Assembly (NCBI GenBank): GCA_946699065.1
Contig: CAMPDV010000126.1
Span: 310,001-374,000 of the forward strand
Length of the DNA: 64,000 nt
Reading direction: 5' to 3'
From: Loxodes magnus
Lineage: Eukaryota; Ciliophora; Karyorelictea; Loxodida; Loxodidae
Under the pieces are notes generated by a model that saw only the letters and a list, made by a program, of their open reading frames with translations, made no database searches and was not told the DNA's origin. A program made the position numbers and the translations under genes. Positions 13,259 to 26,403 of the stretch are shown one piece after another (position 1 is the stretch's first letter; each line of letters begins with the position of its first letter).

Positions 13259-14197
13259 TGATTGCAAAATTATTATTTTCTTATTTGATAAAAAATAATA
13301 ATCTACCATATTAAAATGAATCCTCATAATCAAAAATAAAAAGAGTTTATCCTCTTTATAATTTACTTTTTATGCCTATGAAGAACATTAAATAGCAAAT
13401 GCTTACAATTAAGAGCTCACAAGGCATTTAGTGCTATTATTTCAATTTAGCTTTTCTTTAGATTTATTTTTGAAGCAATTCAAGCTTAATTGGGAAATAA
13501 TAGAATCCAAATATTCCATCAAAAGAAATATAAACTATGCTAATGTATTTAATAGCTGCATTTATGAAAATAGACAAAGCTAAGCATAATTGCTTAAATA
13601 AACTTAGATATATATAGCTTTATAAATAGTAATCCGTTATTATCTTGGCTATTTTAGAATATCAGCTAATTCTTTTATTCCTTGTAACTTTTAGTAATTC
13701 AAGCGAAAAAGTAACTTTCTCTAGTTCTATATGAATAAATAGTTTGTCTTATATGCTATTCTCATCTATTACTAGTTTGATTTTAAACAATTAGAGCTAT
13801 AAATAACTACTTCATCCTTTAGAGATTTTTAATAGACTTAGTTTTAAAAAGTATAGTAATTTCGTAGACTGATATGGATTTTATTATATATTATAAAAGA
13901 TTGCCTATTTAAGTTTACGTTTGCTACTAAAAGATAAAAATAGCAAAAATAAAATAGTAAGCATTAGAATAATATAATGATTAAGGTTTATTAAAGGAAT
14001 ATCTAAGCTTATATGTAATCTAGATTAAATGCAGTCAATTTAAAGAGTATTAATACTTCTAGCAGTGATAAATCAAAAATGTAGCCTGTAAGTTACTTAA
14101 TAGATGATAAGATAAAATAAAAAGAGACTGAAATTAACTTCTTTATTAGTTTAAATTTAAATAGAAATGAAAATTATAATTATCCTTTATAGAAAAA
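13259..14197 (+). other. Long open frame upstream of the RING gene; gene or 5' extension unresolved
   Basis: One plus frame has no TGA from ~13320 to 14201. Its last ~70 codons (from the ATG near 13978) read as a plausible Ser/Asp/Asn-rich leader, and its stop TGA at 14199-14201 overlaps the ATG at 14198 of the next gene. It may be a 5' part of the RING gene joined by a small intron (a 44-nt GT...AG from ~14152 would restore phase), a separate gene, or chance. Confidence 0.35.
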
Positions 14198-15850
14198 ATG
14201 ATGAGAAAAAACTAATGCTTCTCTTGCAGAAACGAGTATAATAAAGGAAGAAACTAACCTAGGAAACTTAATTGCATGCATGTTATTTGCTTTGAATGTG
14301 CAGTAAAGATACATCAATAGACTAATTCTATCATTTGCACTTGATGCTAAACTGTAACAAATAAAGATCCTTTTGACCTTGAAATTGCATTTCTTCCTGA
14401 GGAGAACTAAAGCTTAAAAGACTATTGTAACATTCACAAAGGCTAAGAAAAAGTTTTACTTTGCAGAACTGATTTTGCAACCATTTGCTAAATTTGCGCT
14501 TTTTCAGAAATGCATAAAGGCCATAGCATTGAAGTAGTTGCTGAAGTTATAGGATCTATCAAATAAAAAGAGTTATAGTAAGCATTAAAGCAGAAAGAAG
14601 AATTAAAAAGTTAATTCCAGCAATGTAAATAAAAACTTTAATAAGACTAAAATTAGATTAAGACTGATACTTTATTATACAAAAACTTGCTGAGCTAGAA
14701 ATTCGAACTTTTGACTAATCAAATAATCCAAATAAGCCAATCTAAATTGTAATAAATATAAAACGACGAGCAAACCTTTAATTAAAAATTTGAAAAGGCT
14801 ATCTAAAAAGCAGATTAGGTTTAAGCTTTTATTGAGTAGTGCGAATAGTTAAAATAGGATAATATAAATGACATGTTGGATTTTATAGATAAGGCGAAAA
14901 CATTTGAGTAATAGAAAATAAATTTAAAATAACTAGAAATTTCAATTGATTATGTAGACTAGTCTGATTAAATAATGAAAGACCTTAAAAAACTCCTTAG
15001 TTATTAAATAAAAGAATAGCTAACAGACTATTATTCAAATATACCTCCTTGGAAGGAATATTAAAAGGTATCTACCATTTGTAGAAATTCCGCTGAAAGA
15101 AAAAATTATTTAATAAATGAGAAAACTTTTGACTAAAGTTTAGTTGCTATTGATTAAACAAATGGAAACATAAGCTAGATTGAATAAATATTTGAGGAAA
15201 GCTTACTCATATCAGGTGATAAAGGTAATTGATAAACCAGATTTACAATTTAATCGTCAGATAGAATTTAATAATACTAAATGCTGTCCAGTAGATATTA
15301 TCATAGAACATCCTTTGACAAAAATCATTTAATTTATATTATTTCAGGTGAAGATTTTCAAGATGAGGAAAAAATAGATGTTGGAGAATGTGAAGTATTT
15401 GATATGACCAAATAATAATTTATACCAATCTAACCTATAATACAGCCAGTAAATGGATTCGGTTGCGATTAAAATTAGTATAAATTACTTGCTATTGGTG
15501 GGTATAATGAAACTTAGAAGCATTTCGGAAATTATATTCAAATTTACGACAAGGTAAAAAATTAATGAAATATAGCTTTAAAAACCTTAACAAAAGTATC
15601 TTCAACTTCAGCCATTTTTATTCCAAAGAACCAATATTTTTTAATCTATAGGAATCATTCAGATTTAGATACTCAAATATTTGACTTTAAAAATCTAATT
15701 ATTTAAGGAGAAAAATATATAGGAGGAAGAAATGATCGTTATGATTTTGCTCAACCTACTTTTAGTGGAAGCGATGCATATCAATTTGACTATAATGATG
15801 AACTTTTTTCTTATGATCTAAAAAGCTGTAAATGGAAAGTATATAAATGA
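14198..15850 (+). CDS. RING / B-box / coiled-coil / beta-propeller protein (TRIM-like)
   Basis: 550 codons, ATG 14198 to TGA 15848-15850. It starts with a RING finger (residues ~7-50): CFSCRNEY, then LNCMHVICFECAVKIH, then ICTWC where Trp is TGA. Residues ~75-115 form a B-box-like zinc site: DYCNIHKGQEKVLLCRTDF then CQICAFSEMHKGH. Residues ~120-270 are a Gln/Lys/Glu-rich coiled coil. The last ~250 residues contain kelch-type propeller blades (LISGDKGNWQTRF; LLAIGGYNETQK; YIGGRNDRYDF). TRIM-type RING proteins are usually E3 ubiquitin ligases; that role is inferred here. The start could lie further upstream if the preceding frame is spliced in. Confidence 0.85.
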
Positions 15851-16559
15851 TAAAAAGTTTAAACCTTATAATTTTTTATTTTCGCATCAATAAATTTTTA
15901 ATTTTTCTGATCTTTTATCTATATTTTGCTCCATAATTTCAGTTTAAAATAATTAAAAAAGTAATAAAAGTTTAAATGAAGCAATAAAAATTTAACTAAA
16001 CCTCATCATAATTTTTTGCTTCGATCTTTTAATTCAATATCTATCTAAGCGAGGTAAATTTTGGAATTCATAAGATCTCCTTTTATTTATTTCCCTTTAT
16101 ATGTAAAATGTATATAAAAAATTATTCTTCAAACCCTTTTATTAATCACTTTTATGTCAGTTCCTTTCTCTTTATTTCTTGAAAGTTAAAATCATTTAAA
16201 TTTACCTGAAAAATTATCAGTATAATTAAATTTAGATCCTTTAAGGTTAGACCTAAGATTTAGAACTATTTATTTTTAATCTTTTTAAAGTCATTATCTA
16301 TTATTATCCTTCTGATATTCTTTTTTAGCATTTTTCATAATAATAAATTTAATATCATTCGTAAAATTTACCCTAAGCGTGATAATATTCATGTTCTCTT
16401 TCAAATAATTAAAATACATAATTAAATAAATTGCTAAAAACTAAAAATAAAGCTAAAATGATTATGAAACTCCCCTTTTGTCCTATAAACTGAAACTTTT
16501 AGAGTTAATAACTAAAAAAGAATTGTAATACCAAAATTTATAAGAAGGCATAGCAACAA
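15851..16559. other. AT-rich intergenic interval
   Basis: Lies between the RING gene and the left arm of the inverted duplication. No coding, RNA or repeat signal was recognised. Confidence 0.4.
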
Positions 16560-19500
16560 TAGATTTATATTAATTATAAGAAATAGTTCATTTGAATAAA
16601 TTTTTCTTCTTTATTTTGGCATTCTTGGTGCGATCATTTTCTATATCTACTTTTTATTCGTTAGAAAAATACATCATTGAATATACTATTTAAATCAACC
16701 CTTCTATTTCTGGATGTCTGTATTATATCTTACAAAGGAGGAAAATATTTCAGAAGTTTTGATACTGCGTTCTTCAATGCTTCCATTGATTCCACTCCAT
16801 TCTATAATAAGCTTCTTTAATACTTTCTGTCTAATTCTAGCATCTCTTACTTTAATAGTTTTATCTATGTTAAGACTTACTTGCTCTTAGTGTAAAATTA
16901 TGGTATTTTCATAAGATTAAACTTCTTTTCTTAATTGCACGTTTTCTTGCGTTATGCTCTGTATCTAAAGTTATGAAGATTTGCTTTCTTATTTAGAATC
17001 TTGGCTTTTCTTTTAATTCTGCTGCCATATTTTAGATATTTAGATGTAATTATGCAAAATCGATAGGGAGTCATTCGGAGTTATCTTGCGAAAGCTTTGA
17101 TCAATCAAATCAACTAACTGCTTCAGTTAAGAATTTATTATTTCATCTTCTGAAGGTGGAATTTCTACTTCGTATCCTTTAAACAATTAAGACTCTATTC
17201 ATAGAAAATTCTTATCAATTTCTATCAAACATCACATCTTTTACTCAAATTTCACACTTTTATGTAAGTAAAACTCTTCTTCAAATATATCAAATGCTTA
17301 TATCTACTTATCAACTCGTTTTTCTTAGATGTTCAATAATTAATTAGAACCTATTTTCTGCTAGATGGTTTTAATAATTTCTCTTATCTTACTAATTTAG
17401 TTTGTATTAGCTGCTTATACTAAAATACTTATTTACTGCTTTAATCATTTCATGAAAGGCCAAAGACTTTCCTATGAAATCTATTTATCAAAAGAGTAAT
17501 CTTGCTGTTGACTATTTAATTCTTACTTCAGTCTTTATATTTAACTTTATTGAGATTCTAAGAAGGATAAAGTCTAGCTACTGAACATTGAAATATCTCT
17601 TTGCATCTAAATACCGCAAAACTTAAGTATTGGTTCTAAAGCTTTTTCTAAATAATCATTCTACTTTAAATTTTAAGTTTCTTACTCGCTTATTTCTCTG
17701 TTTTCTTCTTACAACTATAAGTTTTCAGCTTTCGTTTGTTCAACTTATTACTTTAGTTTAGAAATGCTAGCATGATGCTCTTCTTTAAGATTATGTAATT
17801 ATAGACTTAAATCAGAGTTTTATTATTAAAGCTTTTAAATTTAAGAGCTTTAAGATTCTATTTAACTGTTTAAAGATTCTACTTTTCTCTTTTACTCTTA
17901 TAATGCTGATTCTTCTTACTTTTACTTTACTTTACCTTGCTCTTCTAGTTATTTTATTTTATTGCTTATCTACTAATTCACTTTCTTTAGTTAGTTTACT
18001 TCCTCTTCCATCTTTTGTTTTTACTCTAATAGTGATTAGTTTTGTTACTGCAAATCTGAAAACTGTAATTTTAACTGTAGGTTTTCACTTGATTTATCTG
18101 ATTATAATTTCTTTATTTAGTTTTTCTGCTTTTCATATGTAACTAGTTATTCCTTTACTTTCTCACACTCATCTAGATGTTCCTTTATCTTACTTATCAG
18201 TTTTTAAATAGCAGGCTAATCTTAAACTTAAATGCTTTCTAGAAGTTCAAATTAATCTGAAACTTGAATAATTATCTGATTCCATTGTTCTAATTAATTC
18301 TTATGATTAGTCTCTTCTTCTTGAATAAAAGTAGTAAGTTCTTAAATTTTTAATTGTTTCTCTTAAATTAATAAATTAGTCTAGCTTTAACTGTTTAGCT
18401 GCTGGTCATTTAGTTACTATAGTTTATTTATTTTATCCATAAATTTCTAGTTTTGCTTCTGTATTTTCTCATAGTTGTTCTGAGATTCTAGTTATTACTT
18501 CTAGAGCATTTAATTCTGATTCTATAACTATTACATCTGCTATTTTAGTTTAGAACATTAAGTGAAATGTTCCTTTATCTTTCTAACTAGTTCTTGTATA
18601 GAACTTTATTAAGTTTCTTAGAACTAGTCTAAAGCTTTAGTATTCAATGAGTTAGCTAGTTTAAGAATCAGGTTATTCCAATTATTAATTTCAGAGTTCT
18701 GTTTCTGCTTCCTTATTTATTCCTATAACTTATAAATTTACTCTTCCTTCTCTGCTATTTACTCTTCTAGTTCTTAAACTTAACTATTTTCTTACTTTTA
18801 GCTTTGCACTCCTTAAAAACTCTACTAGTCGCTTACAATTCTTAATTATGCATTTTCATGCTATAATTCTTCGATTCTTTCTAGTAACTTACTTACATAC
18901 GATCTAGTTTCTGGAAGTTCACAAGTTAAATTTGTAAAACTGAAGTTCTTTTCTTTAAGGCTTCGATTGATTGTTCGTATTTAAGTTTTAAAATCTTAAA
19001 TTTGGTTAATCTTTTGCTATACTAAATTATCTACCTTCATAAGTTTTTTTTCCATTTAGCTGTGTAAGTTAGAAATGAAATGAGAGATATTACTTGATAA
19101 AGGAGGGTTAACTACTTTAACTAATTCATTTTATAGTTATTAAAATTGAATCTAGAGTTATTACTCACTTTGTTGGAATTGCTTCCTTTTAAGTGAAAGA
19201 TCTTTTTAAAGAGTCTTCATGGAAAGCTTTTGTTCTTTATATTTTCTTTGTAATTCTTCAAATTTACTTTATCATTCTTCCTTTTTCTCTATTTCCTAAG
19301 TCACTTATTGTTTATACTCGCTACATTCTTAGCATTACTGCTACTTTGTTTAGAGTTCAGATATTCTACTTTGTAAGTGACTAATCATTCACCTTTCTTA
19401 CATCAACTCCGTTTTAAGGTTTATTATTTATGAAGTTTGGTTATTAAGAATTTAATCCTTTTGTTCGATTTGATCTTTATAGTACTGAATTTAAGTTTCT

Positions 19501-20045
19501 TAATCACGTTTAGTATTCGTAGTTTCCATTTCTTAAGAGCCAAATAGTTTTACTTGTTTAATGTTTATATTTCTAAGTTACTAGCTTAGTTATTAAGTTT
19601 TTAGTTTATCTTATTTGAATTTTAATTTGGAGCTAGCTAATTCTGATTCGTTATGTAGATCAGACTAAGAAGATGTTTTAGTAAGATAGTTAGTTTGAGT
19701 TTATTAGAATGTCTTATGATTTTCTATTTGTTAGTCAAGCATTTTAGTTAAGTTCTGAAGTTTTTCTTTCTCATAATCGAATTTTTATTTAAGGTTGTTA
19801 AGAAAAGGGTATTTTAAGTTTTGAAGAGCTTTATCGCTAGTCTATCTCAAAAGAGTTTCTTTAGTATTAGAATCTTTAATTTCTTTGAAATCTCTTACTT
19901 ATATATCCCGCTTATTTCCTCAATCTTCAGTTTACATTCTAAAGTTTAAAAAGGCTTCTGGAGAAGCATGCGATTCAGAAGGAGCTGATAGAGTTCGTTG
20001 ACTAGATTTAGGCTTTTAAGCTTTTACTTTTTTCATTAAAAATAA
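16560..20045. repeat. Left arm of a large inverted duplication
   Basis: This ~3.5-kb segment is the reverse complement of 26990-30495. Homology begins abruptly at the shared ATAGATTTATATTAATTATA boundary, about 135 bp beyond the gene's stop, and fades near the gene's start codon. In the parts I compared, only scattered single-base differences appear, apart from the last ~100 bp near the start codons, where the arms differ at many sites. The arms are separated by a 6.9-kb spacer with three gene calls and a further likely exon. Confidence 0.9.
16695..20036 (-). CDS. Large coiled-coil protein, copy A of the inverted pair
   Basis: 1113 residues, ATG at 20036, TGA at 16697-16695, exactly the same length as copy B (27017-30358). 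Almost the whole protein is Gln/Glu/Lys-rich with long heptad-like stretches, predicted coiled coil, and no recognised enzymatic domain; the last ~120 residues are less repetitive and end in an RQKVLKKLSIEWSG stretch. The first ~30 residues differ strongly from copy B while the rest is nearly identical; one difference I can place is Ser instead of Gln near residue 991. Long Gln-rich coiled coils in ciliates are often cytoskeletal or basal-body proteins, but nothing here proves that. Shadow ORFs of 63 and 79 codons lie on its opposite strand. Confidence 0.85.
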
Positions 20046-20302
20046 TTAAAAAACAATCCCTTGATTATAATTCATAAACTTAAGCATCTTCAATCATTTG
20101 AATCAAGAAGCTTTATTTAATTTTCTTATATTTAGCTTTTATAATAAGTTAGTTTTTCTTTCTTTATTAAAGAATTTGTTCAATTAATATACAAAACTAA
20201 AGAAGAGAGACTAAGATTCTTTTAGTTTTTATTAAGTTTTGTTTGTTTTCAAAATACTGTTTAGGTTTATTTATATCTTCTCTTTATCATTAATGTTTAT
20301 AT

Positions 20303-21508
20303 ATGGATAAAGAAGAATCTATTGGTTACTAAAAGAAAGCTTAATTTTTATTTAATTTTTAGTCACTTAACTTCTTCCCTGCATTTATAACTATATAGAT
20401 ATTTTTTAATGCTTATTTAGCTGAATCATTTCTTTTTAGTTCCTTTTATTTTTAAATATCCTTTAACTAGTAAGTTGATAACTAAAGCTCTATGAGTAAA
20501 ACATGGAAGCAATTGAAATATTTTTCATCAAGTGATTTATGTTTGTTTTATTAGAATAATCGTAGTTTGTACCATATTTATTAATTTTCTAGCTGTATTT
20601 TCTAAGAGTTTTATGATAGTTTTGTATCCAATAGAGTTTGAATAATACAAAGATATAGGTACTGATTAAGAAATTATTAGATCTATGTTTACTTGTGTAA
20701 ACTAATAAGTATATCTCTAATCATTTACTAATTATCACATATAACTATTATATATCATTGATTAATTAAACTAAGCCAGATGTATCTATAATACTAAAGA
20801 GATTTATTTCAAACTATCATTAATATAATCAGGATTTTGATGCTATGACACTTAGCTTTAAATTTTCTTTCATATACTTAACTTGAATAGACACTTTTAA
20901 GAGACTTAATATTCTATTATTATACTGATTTACTTAGCTTTATTAAATGGAGAAACTTAAGAAGAATAGAGATTGAATGCTCTAACCTATATTATAGAAC
21001 TTTGAATTATATCCATAATGATTTCTTCAATCTAACTCTCTAAGTAAAACCTAGAAAGTGATTCCCCTTCTTTTTTCCTTTAACTTATTAGTTTAAACTT
21101 AAAGATACTAAAACATCATTAAAATAAGTATTTCTCAGCATCTTTACTAAATTTTTAGGTTACTAAAATAACAATTATAAATTAATAAATTATAGGATAT
21201 ACATAATGGGATATGGCTATTAACTCTGTCATATTTCTTAAGGAGTAATTTAATTTTATTCCTTCTTATAGATTAAAATAGTAAGAATTATTAAAATTAC
21301 ATCTAAAGTAAACTAAATAAAGACAGTTTTATATTCTTCATTTCCTTCATAGTTTTAGTTAGTACTTGATACAAATAAAAAGAAATTTGGATAACTAGTT
21401 ATTTGCATTTATTTTCATTGCTGGAGTTATTAAGAAAGGACTAAAATTTGTATAGTTGACAGTAGTAATATAATCAGTAGGTTCTAGTTATTTTCTTCTA
21501 TTATATGA
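20303..21508 (+). CDS. Hypothetical F-box/LRR-like protein
   Basis: 401 codons, ATG 20303 to TGA 21506-21508, with about five internal TGAs. The middle has leucine-rich units such as LRDLIFYYYTDLLSFIKW followed by NLRRIEIECSNLYY, reminiscent of the F-box gene at 11252; no clear F-box is seen. Few Glu, Asp and Gly codons make the coding call weaker than for its neighbours. It begins 267 bp beyond the divergent coiled-coil gene start. It could be a diverged member of the F-box/LRR family or a chance frame. Confidence 0.4.
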
Positions 21509-22558
21509 ACTTTTATAGGTGAGTGGTTAACTAAAACCTAAATTTTCGTAATCTCTTTAAAAAAATAAAGAAATAAAACTTAAAATTTAAATAGCTAAAT
21601 AGCTAAATAAGAATGAAGGTAATGAAATGATAAAGCTACTAGACAAATGAAATAAATTAAAATAAGCTCAGACTTATTAAAAATGAATATTCTAGATTAT
21701 TAGAAATAAGTCTCTATCCCTAAAGTTTTGTTTTACTAAAGCAAACAATAAATAAAATGATAAATTCATTTTAAAATAAAAGAAACATATAGCTGTAGCT
21801 TAATTAAACATTATGACTTTTATAAGCTTTTTCTTACTATTATTATTTAAAATTTAGAATTAAAGTAGATAATAATAATTAAATAGACTTATAATAAGAA
21901 TAAGCTCTTTTTGTCTTGTTATTTCCATTAAATAAAATAAGTATAGCTATTGATCTCATTACTAAGAAATTATTATTTAAGCCTTTATCTTTAAAATATT
22001 TGAGTTATTGTACTTTTATCTAAAACTCATTTGAATGCCCTCTTTTAAAAGCTATTAAGCAACTCTTAATTTTTATAATCGAAAGTATTTCTTATTTTCC
22101 TAAAATTGTAACTATAATAGCTTTTTAGCGAATATATGACTTAGTGAGCTTAAAGTGATTTATTAAAATCTTTGGTTTGCTAGAGTTTATAAGGATATTA
22201 GATAGCTTTTTGAGTACCTTACTAAGAGATGCAATGCTTATTATTTCTTTTAATTCTAAGCTTATAGTAATAATAAGTAGCTTTAAGCTACTAAAATTCT
22301 AAAGGTTATTATTTTATCCTTTAAATTAGCTTTAGAAGATTCAACTTTAATTAATAGCTGGTATAGGAATAAAAAGACTAGTTAAATAAAAATGTAGCAT
22401 AGATAAGTAAAAAAGCGATAAGCTTTAGTCATATGGTAACTAGGAATATAAAGATATTATATATAAGCTTTAATGCTTTAAAGAAGGTTTAGCTTTAAGT
22501 TAATAACTAAATAACCTTCTTATTTCAATTATAAGGCTTTCTGTTAAATTAGTATATT
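21509..22558. other. AT-rich interval without a called gene
   Basis: About 1 kb between the hypothetical LRR-like ORF and USP39. No RNA gene, repeat or clear coding frame was recognised. Confidence 0.4.
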
Positions 22559-24043
22559 ATGGAAATAATAGAAGATTAAACCTTGAATTAATAAAAAAGA
22601 TTAAATGAAGAAGTTTATGATGAGCCTCTAAAAAAGAAGAAGAAGGTAACTCAGTAGTAGACTTAGAACCTCTGAGAGAATCATATTGATCTTTCCTAAC
22701 TAAATTTTGATAAAGAGTGGATATGTGCTTAAACCCTTTAGAATGAAAACTTATATATGTGCTTAAAATGCGGAATTATTCTATAGCATAACTTTATTGC
22801 CTAGGAAAAATCAGCAGCTTATTAGCATTCACTAGCCTCTTAGCATTTTCTTTATATAAATCTTTAAACCTTTGACTTTATCTCACTACCTGATGAACAA
22901 TTTTACAGTGAAAACTAATAAAAATTTGATTAAGAACTGCTGAAATAAATCCAAATGAATGTCAACCCAAGATTCTATGAAGTTGAAAGTATTGACACTA
23001 ATTTAAAAATTAATGAAACAGCTGAAGGGAAAAACTTTATTTGTGGACTAGTTTAGCTTGAATAAATAGAGCAATCAGATTATATTAACGTAGTTATTTA
23101 AACTCTAGCAGCTATCCCACCCTTGAGAGATTTTTTAATTCTAGAAAAGAATTAAGAGTTCTTCAAATAGGATCTCTTACTATAAAATTTAAGCGAAATA
23201 GTCCGCAAAATTTGGAACCCAATGAATTTTAGGAAATAGATGGTGCCAAGAAAATTCCTGAAAGAATTGTTCACTAAAAGCTAAAGCTAAATAAAAACAG
23301 ACTAAAAGGATATTTTATAGAAGGATCCTATAAAAGTCCTTCTATTTATTATAAACTACATTAACAAAATTTTGAAATAATCTTCTTGCAATCTTTTAGA
23401 GGAAATTTTTCAAGGCTTAGTAGAAATTTAGTAAAAGAAAGTGTATATCAAATCAGACTTAAAGCATTAATCCAAAGTTAAGGTTATAATGCAGGGACAA
23501 TAGTAGAATATAGAATTTACACCTCAAGAAAATTGGCAAACCTTCTACTAGCCTTTTTGGTATTTAGGGTTAGAAATTCCTCCTTTGCCAGTTTTTAAAG
23601 AAATATCAAAAGAGTCAATACCATTACCTACTATTGATATACAACAGATCTATAATGATAAATATATGCAGAAAGAGATAATTACTTAAGGTGATTATTT
23701 AAAGATGTATAAGGTTCTGAAATTCCCGAAATATTTAATCATTCATTGTAAAAAAATTTATAAAAATCAATTTTTCACCGAAAAAAATCCTACTCTGCTT
23801 TAATAAAAAGATCCTTTGAAAGTTACCTTTGATCAGTAGGATTTTGAATTAATATCATGCATATGTCATGCAGGAACTATATAAGAAGGAAGTTTCTTTA
23901 TAAATGTTAGACACTTTGCTAGTGATAGCTTTTACTAAATCGATTAAAATGGAGTAAAGAGAATATTAGCTTAGAATTTGGAAGTCTCTGATGGAGTACT
24001 ATATATATACAAGCGTATTGATTCTGCCAAATAGGAAAACTGA
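22559..24043 (+). CDS. USP39: USP39/Sad1, U4/U6.U5 tri-snRNP assembly factor (inactive ubiquitin-peptidase fold)
   Basis: 494 codons, ATG 22559 to TGA 24041-24043, close to the family's usual length. USP39/Sad1 acts in the nucleus in spliceosome tri-snRNP assembly. A short Lys-rich leader is followed by a UBP-type zinc finger (Cys56, CLKCG at 68-72, then His residues and INLQTFDFISLPDEQF), then the peptidase-like domain: GLVQLEQIEQSDYINVVIQT, LAAIPPLRDF, RKIWNPMNFRK, and YLIIHCKKIYKNQFFTEKNP. The Cys box reads QSDYINVVIQ: the catalytic Cys is absent, as is normal for USP39, so no protease activity is expected. Near the end, HAGTIQEGSFFINVRH aligns with the family's HDG...GSYRIHV segment. It sits in the spacer of the inverted duplication. 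Confidence 0.93.
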
Positions 24044-24095
24044 ATATTCTAACAACTATTAAAGTAAAAAATTCATAATTAAGTTGAATCATCTT

Positions 24096-24460
24096 TCATT
24101 TAAATTCAATAACCTACTCAATGAATATTCTAATTAGCTAACTATTAATACATTCTTTATCTTTTAGTTCATTTATTAGAGAATCATTTAAGTTAAAAAA
24201 ATTAAGCATTTAAACAGGAAATTTTTCAGCTTCCTACCTTTATCTTCTTATAATGGATAGAAAGTTTTAAAATAAATCTATCTCCTTAAGTTTATACCCT
24301 TCTTTTGCCATTCTTAACAAATACCTACCAATTTTTCTTCTAGCACTAGTTAAATAATTACAAATAAATAAATGAATAAACCATTTTTTGATAATATCAC
24401 AAAGAAGGAATTTATTAATAAAAATAAATGAAGAAAGCAAATGTTAAAAAGATAAAGGAG
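24096..24460 (-). CDS. Probable small gene or last exon, start unresolved
   Basis: A minus-strand frame ending in TGA at 24098-24096 reads as a convincing helical protein (RKIGRYLLRMAKEGYKLKEI, then RRQRQEAEKFPVQMLNFF, then LINELKDKECINSQLIRIF). The frame is open to ~24460 but has no obvious ATG, so an upstream exon is likely. No family is recognised. It converges on USP39 with 52 bp between stops. Confidence 0.42.
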
Positions 24461-25458
24461 GTAAATAAATTAATAAGTAACTAGGTTATACTTAATATAA
24501 ACTTCATATAGCTAATTTTATATACATAACTATTTTAGCTTTAACTACTTATTATATCAATTGAGGGATATAAGCAATTTAATAGTTTTATCTTTCGTAA
24601 ATTATCTTAAAGCTTAATTTTTTAAATAATAAGGCTCATAGTAGTTTTATTATTAGATACTTGCTTCTAGAATGAAATAGTTAAAATTGAAAATATTGGC
24701 AATCTAGTTAGATTGGAAGATTAACTATAAACTTTATAAGATAGTTTATTATGAAAATTCTGAGCAAAACGTTTAATGAAAAGCGGGAAATTAGTCCGTT
24801 TCATTCGAAAATATTGCTAGTTAAAAATTGAGCTCGTTGTTCTTAGAATGCAACACCTTTACTAATAAAAAGATAAACATATAAGCATAAGTAAATTAAT
24901 TATATTTATATAAAGCATTTTGAGTGTAGAATCTAGATGTATAATTTATGAAAGGATAAGCAATTATAAAAGCAACTAAAATAGATGCTTATAATTTAAA
25001 CATCTAATTCATAAATAAAAAGCTATTGGTTATATCTTTCTATAATAATAAATCATTTAAATCATATAGTCATAAAAAATAAGCTTAATTTAATCATTCT
25101 AGCAAATCAAAATATAAACTATGAAAATTAAAAATTCCAACTAGATATAAATAAAGCTGCTATAAGAATGGATGCTATATATTGATTTAAATTGTTTAGT
25201 TTCATGACTAAATATTATAGATATTCGCATGTATTTTTGTTGATTTAGCTTAATAGTACAAGTAGATATTTCTGTTAAAATTACCCTTTTACTAAATTTA
25301 AGCTTTTAAAATTGAATAAAATTTAGATGAAAGAGCTAATATAAGATATGCAATAGAGATATTTAAGAAAAAAAAGTTTAATTATATCTTTGAAAAATTT
25401 TAAGAATTAGAGTACTTAGATTAAGTCGAGAATTTATGATTGTTGTGATTTAGCGTCT
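24461..25458. other. AT-rich interval without a called gene
   Basis: About 1 kb with no recognisable coding, RNA or repeat feature. The upstream part of the preceding minus-strand gene may lie at its left edge. Confidence 0.35.
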
Positions 25459-26403
25459 TCAGAGAATATTCCAAATCGCTTTGTTCAAATCATAATAGTA
25501 AAGCATACTTTCTATATTGAAGTGAAAAACATTGCGAATCACATGTATTGGTTAAGTGTAAGAGCAGTCACCTTTTGAACCAGGGTAATCTTCTCCATGT
25601 TTTAGTAAAGCTCGTAAATCGAAAATGTAGGTATGCTCAAGAGAGCCTATGTCCCTCCAAATTAAAGTTTAATTTTAAAAAATTGAGCAGCTAGTTGCAT
25701 AAGAGCCTTTAGGAAGTTTTACACTATGAATATTTCAAAGATTAGCAATCATATCATATTGATAGATTGTATTTAAATGCCCATTACAGTATCCACCAAA
25801 TGTAAATAAATAATTTTAAATCTAATTACAACCAAAATTATGCATACTCTAAGGTATTTCTTAAATTTCCTTAAATTTATTGCTTTAGAAATCAAAAACT
25901 TCGCAAAGGCTTATATCTCTATTTCAAAATCCTGAAATTATAAAAACATATTCACTTTAGTCATAAACTGTTCTATGTCGTCCTCTTGGAGAAATCATAG
26001 AATATTCTGTAACCTGATCTTTATATCAAATTTAGAAGAGCCTATTCAGCTTATCCTCAGCACTCTAACCTCCTGAAATTATTATTTTATAATGCTTAGT
26101 ATTTTCCACCTAGCTATAGGTACTATTCAGCTCTTTAATTTGTGTATTTACTTGACTAAAACTTTACTTCATTACATTAAATATTTTAGCAATATTCGAA
26201 TTCTTGATAAAAGTAGCATAATTATCATTTCTATAAGCTAAGTTGGGACTGATTTCGTATTTAATAATCATCAAAGGAATTATCGAAAAAAAAGTGCTTT
26301 TACTCCAGTTTTTCTTGAGACTTTTACGAAGATTAATGATTTTAGTCAATTATTTTTCCTTTTGATCCTTTTTATTGAAAAATAAAATTTCTTATTATTC
26401 CAT
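25459..26403 (-). CDS. Kelch-repeat (beta-propeller) protein
   Basis: 314 residues, ATG at 26403, TGA at 25461-25459. Kelch blades are seen at IIISGGQSAEDKLNRL, YVFIISGFWNRDISLCEVFD, and LFTFGGYCNGHLNTIYQYD, with the usual hydrophobics-Gly-Gly and downstream Tyr/Trp pattern (MIANLWNIHS). These propellers bind protein partners; no further function can be deduced. The blades resemble those in the RING gene ending at 15850 (for example LLAIGGYNETQ), so the two may be related, but there is no RING here. It lies in the spacer of the inverted duplication. Confidence 0.72.

Noticed and set aside
17903-19384. Hydrophobic ORFs of 79 and 63 codons on the plus strand in the left arm (mirrored at 27669-29150 minus)
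   Set aside because: They are antisense shadows of the Gln/Lys/Glu-rich coiled-coil genes; the coding frame on the other strand is continuous for 1113 codons.
22559-24043. Active ubiquitin-specific protease
   Set aside because: The Cys box lacks the catalytic Cys and the whole sequence follows USP39/Sad1, a non-catalytic family.
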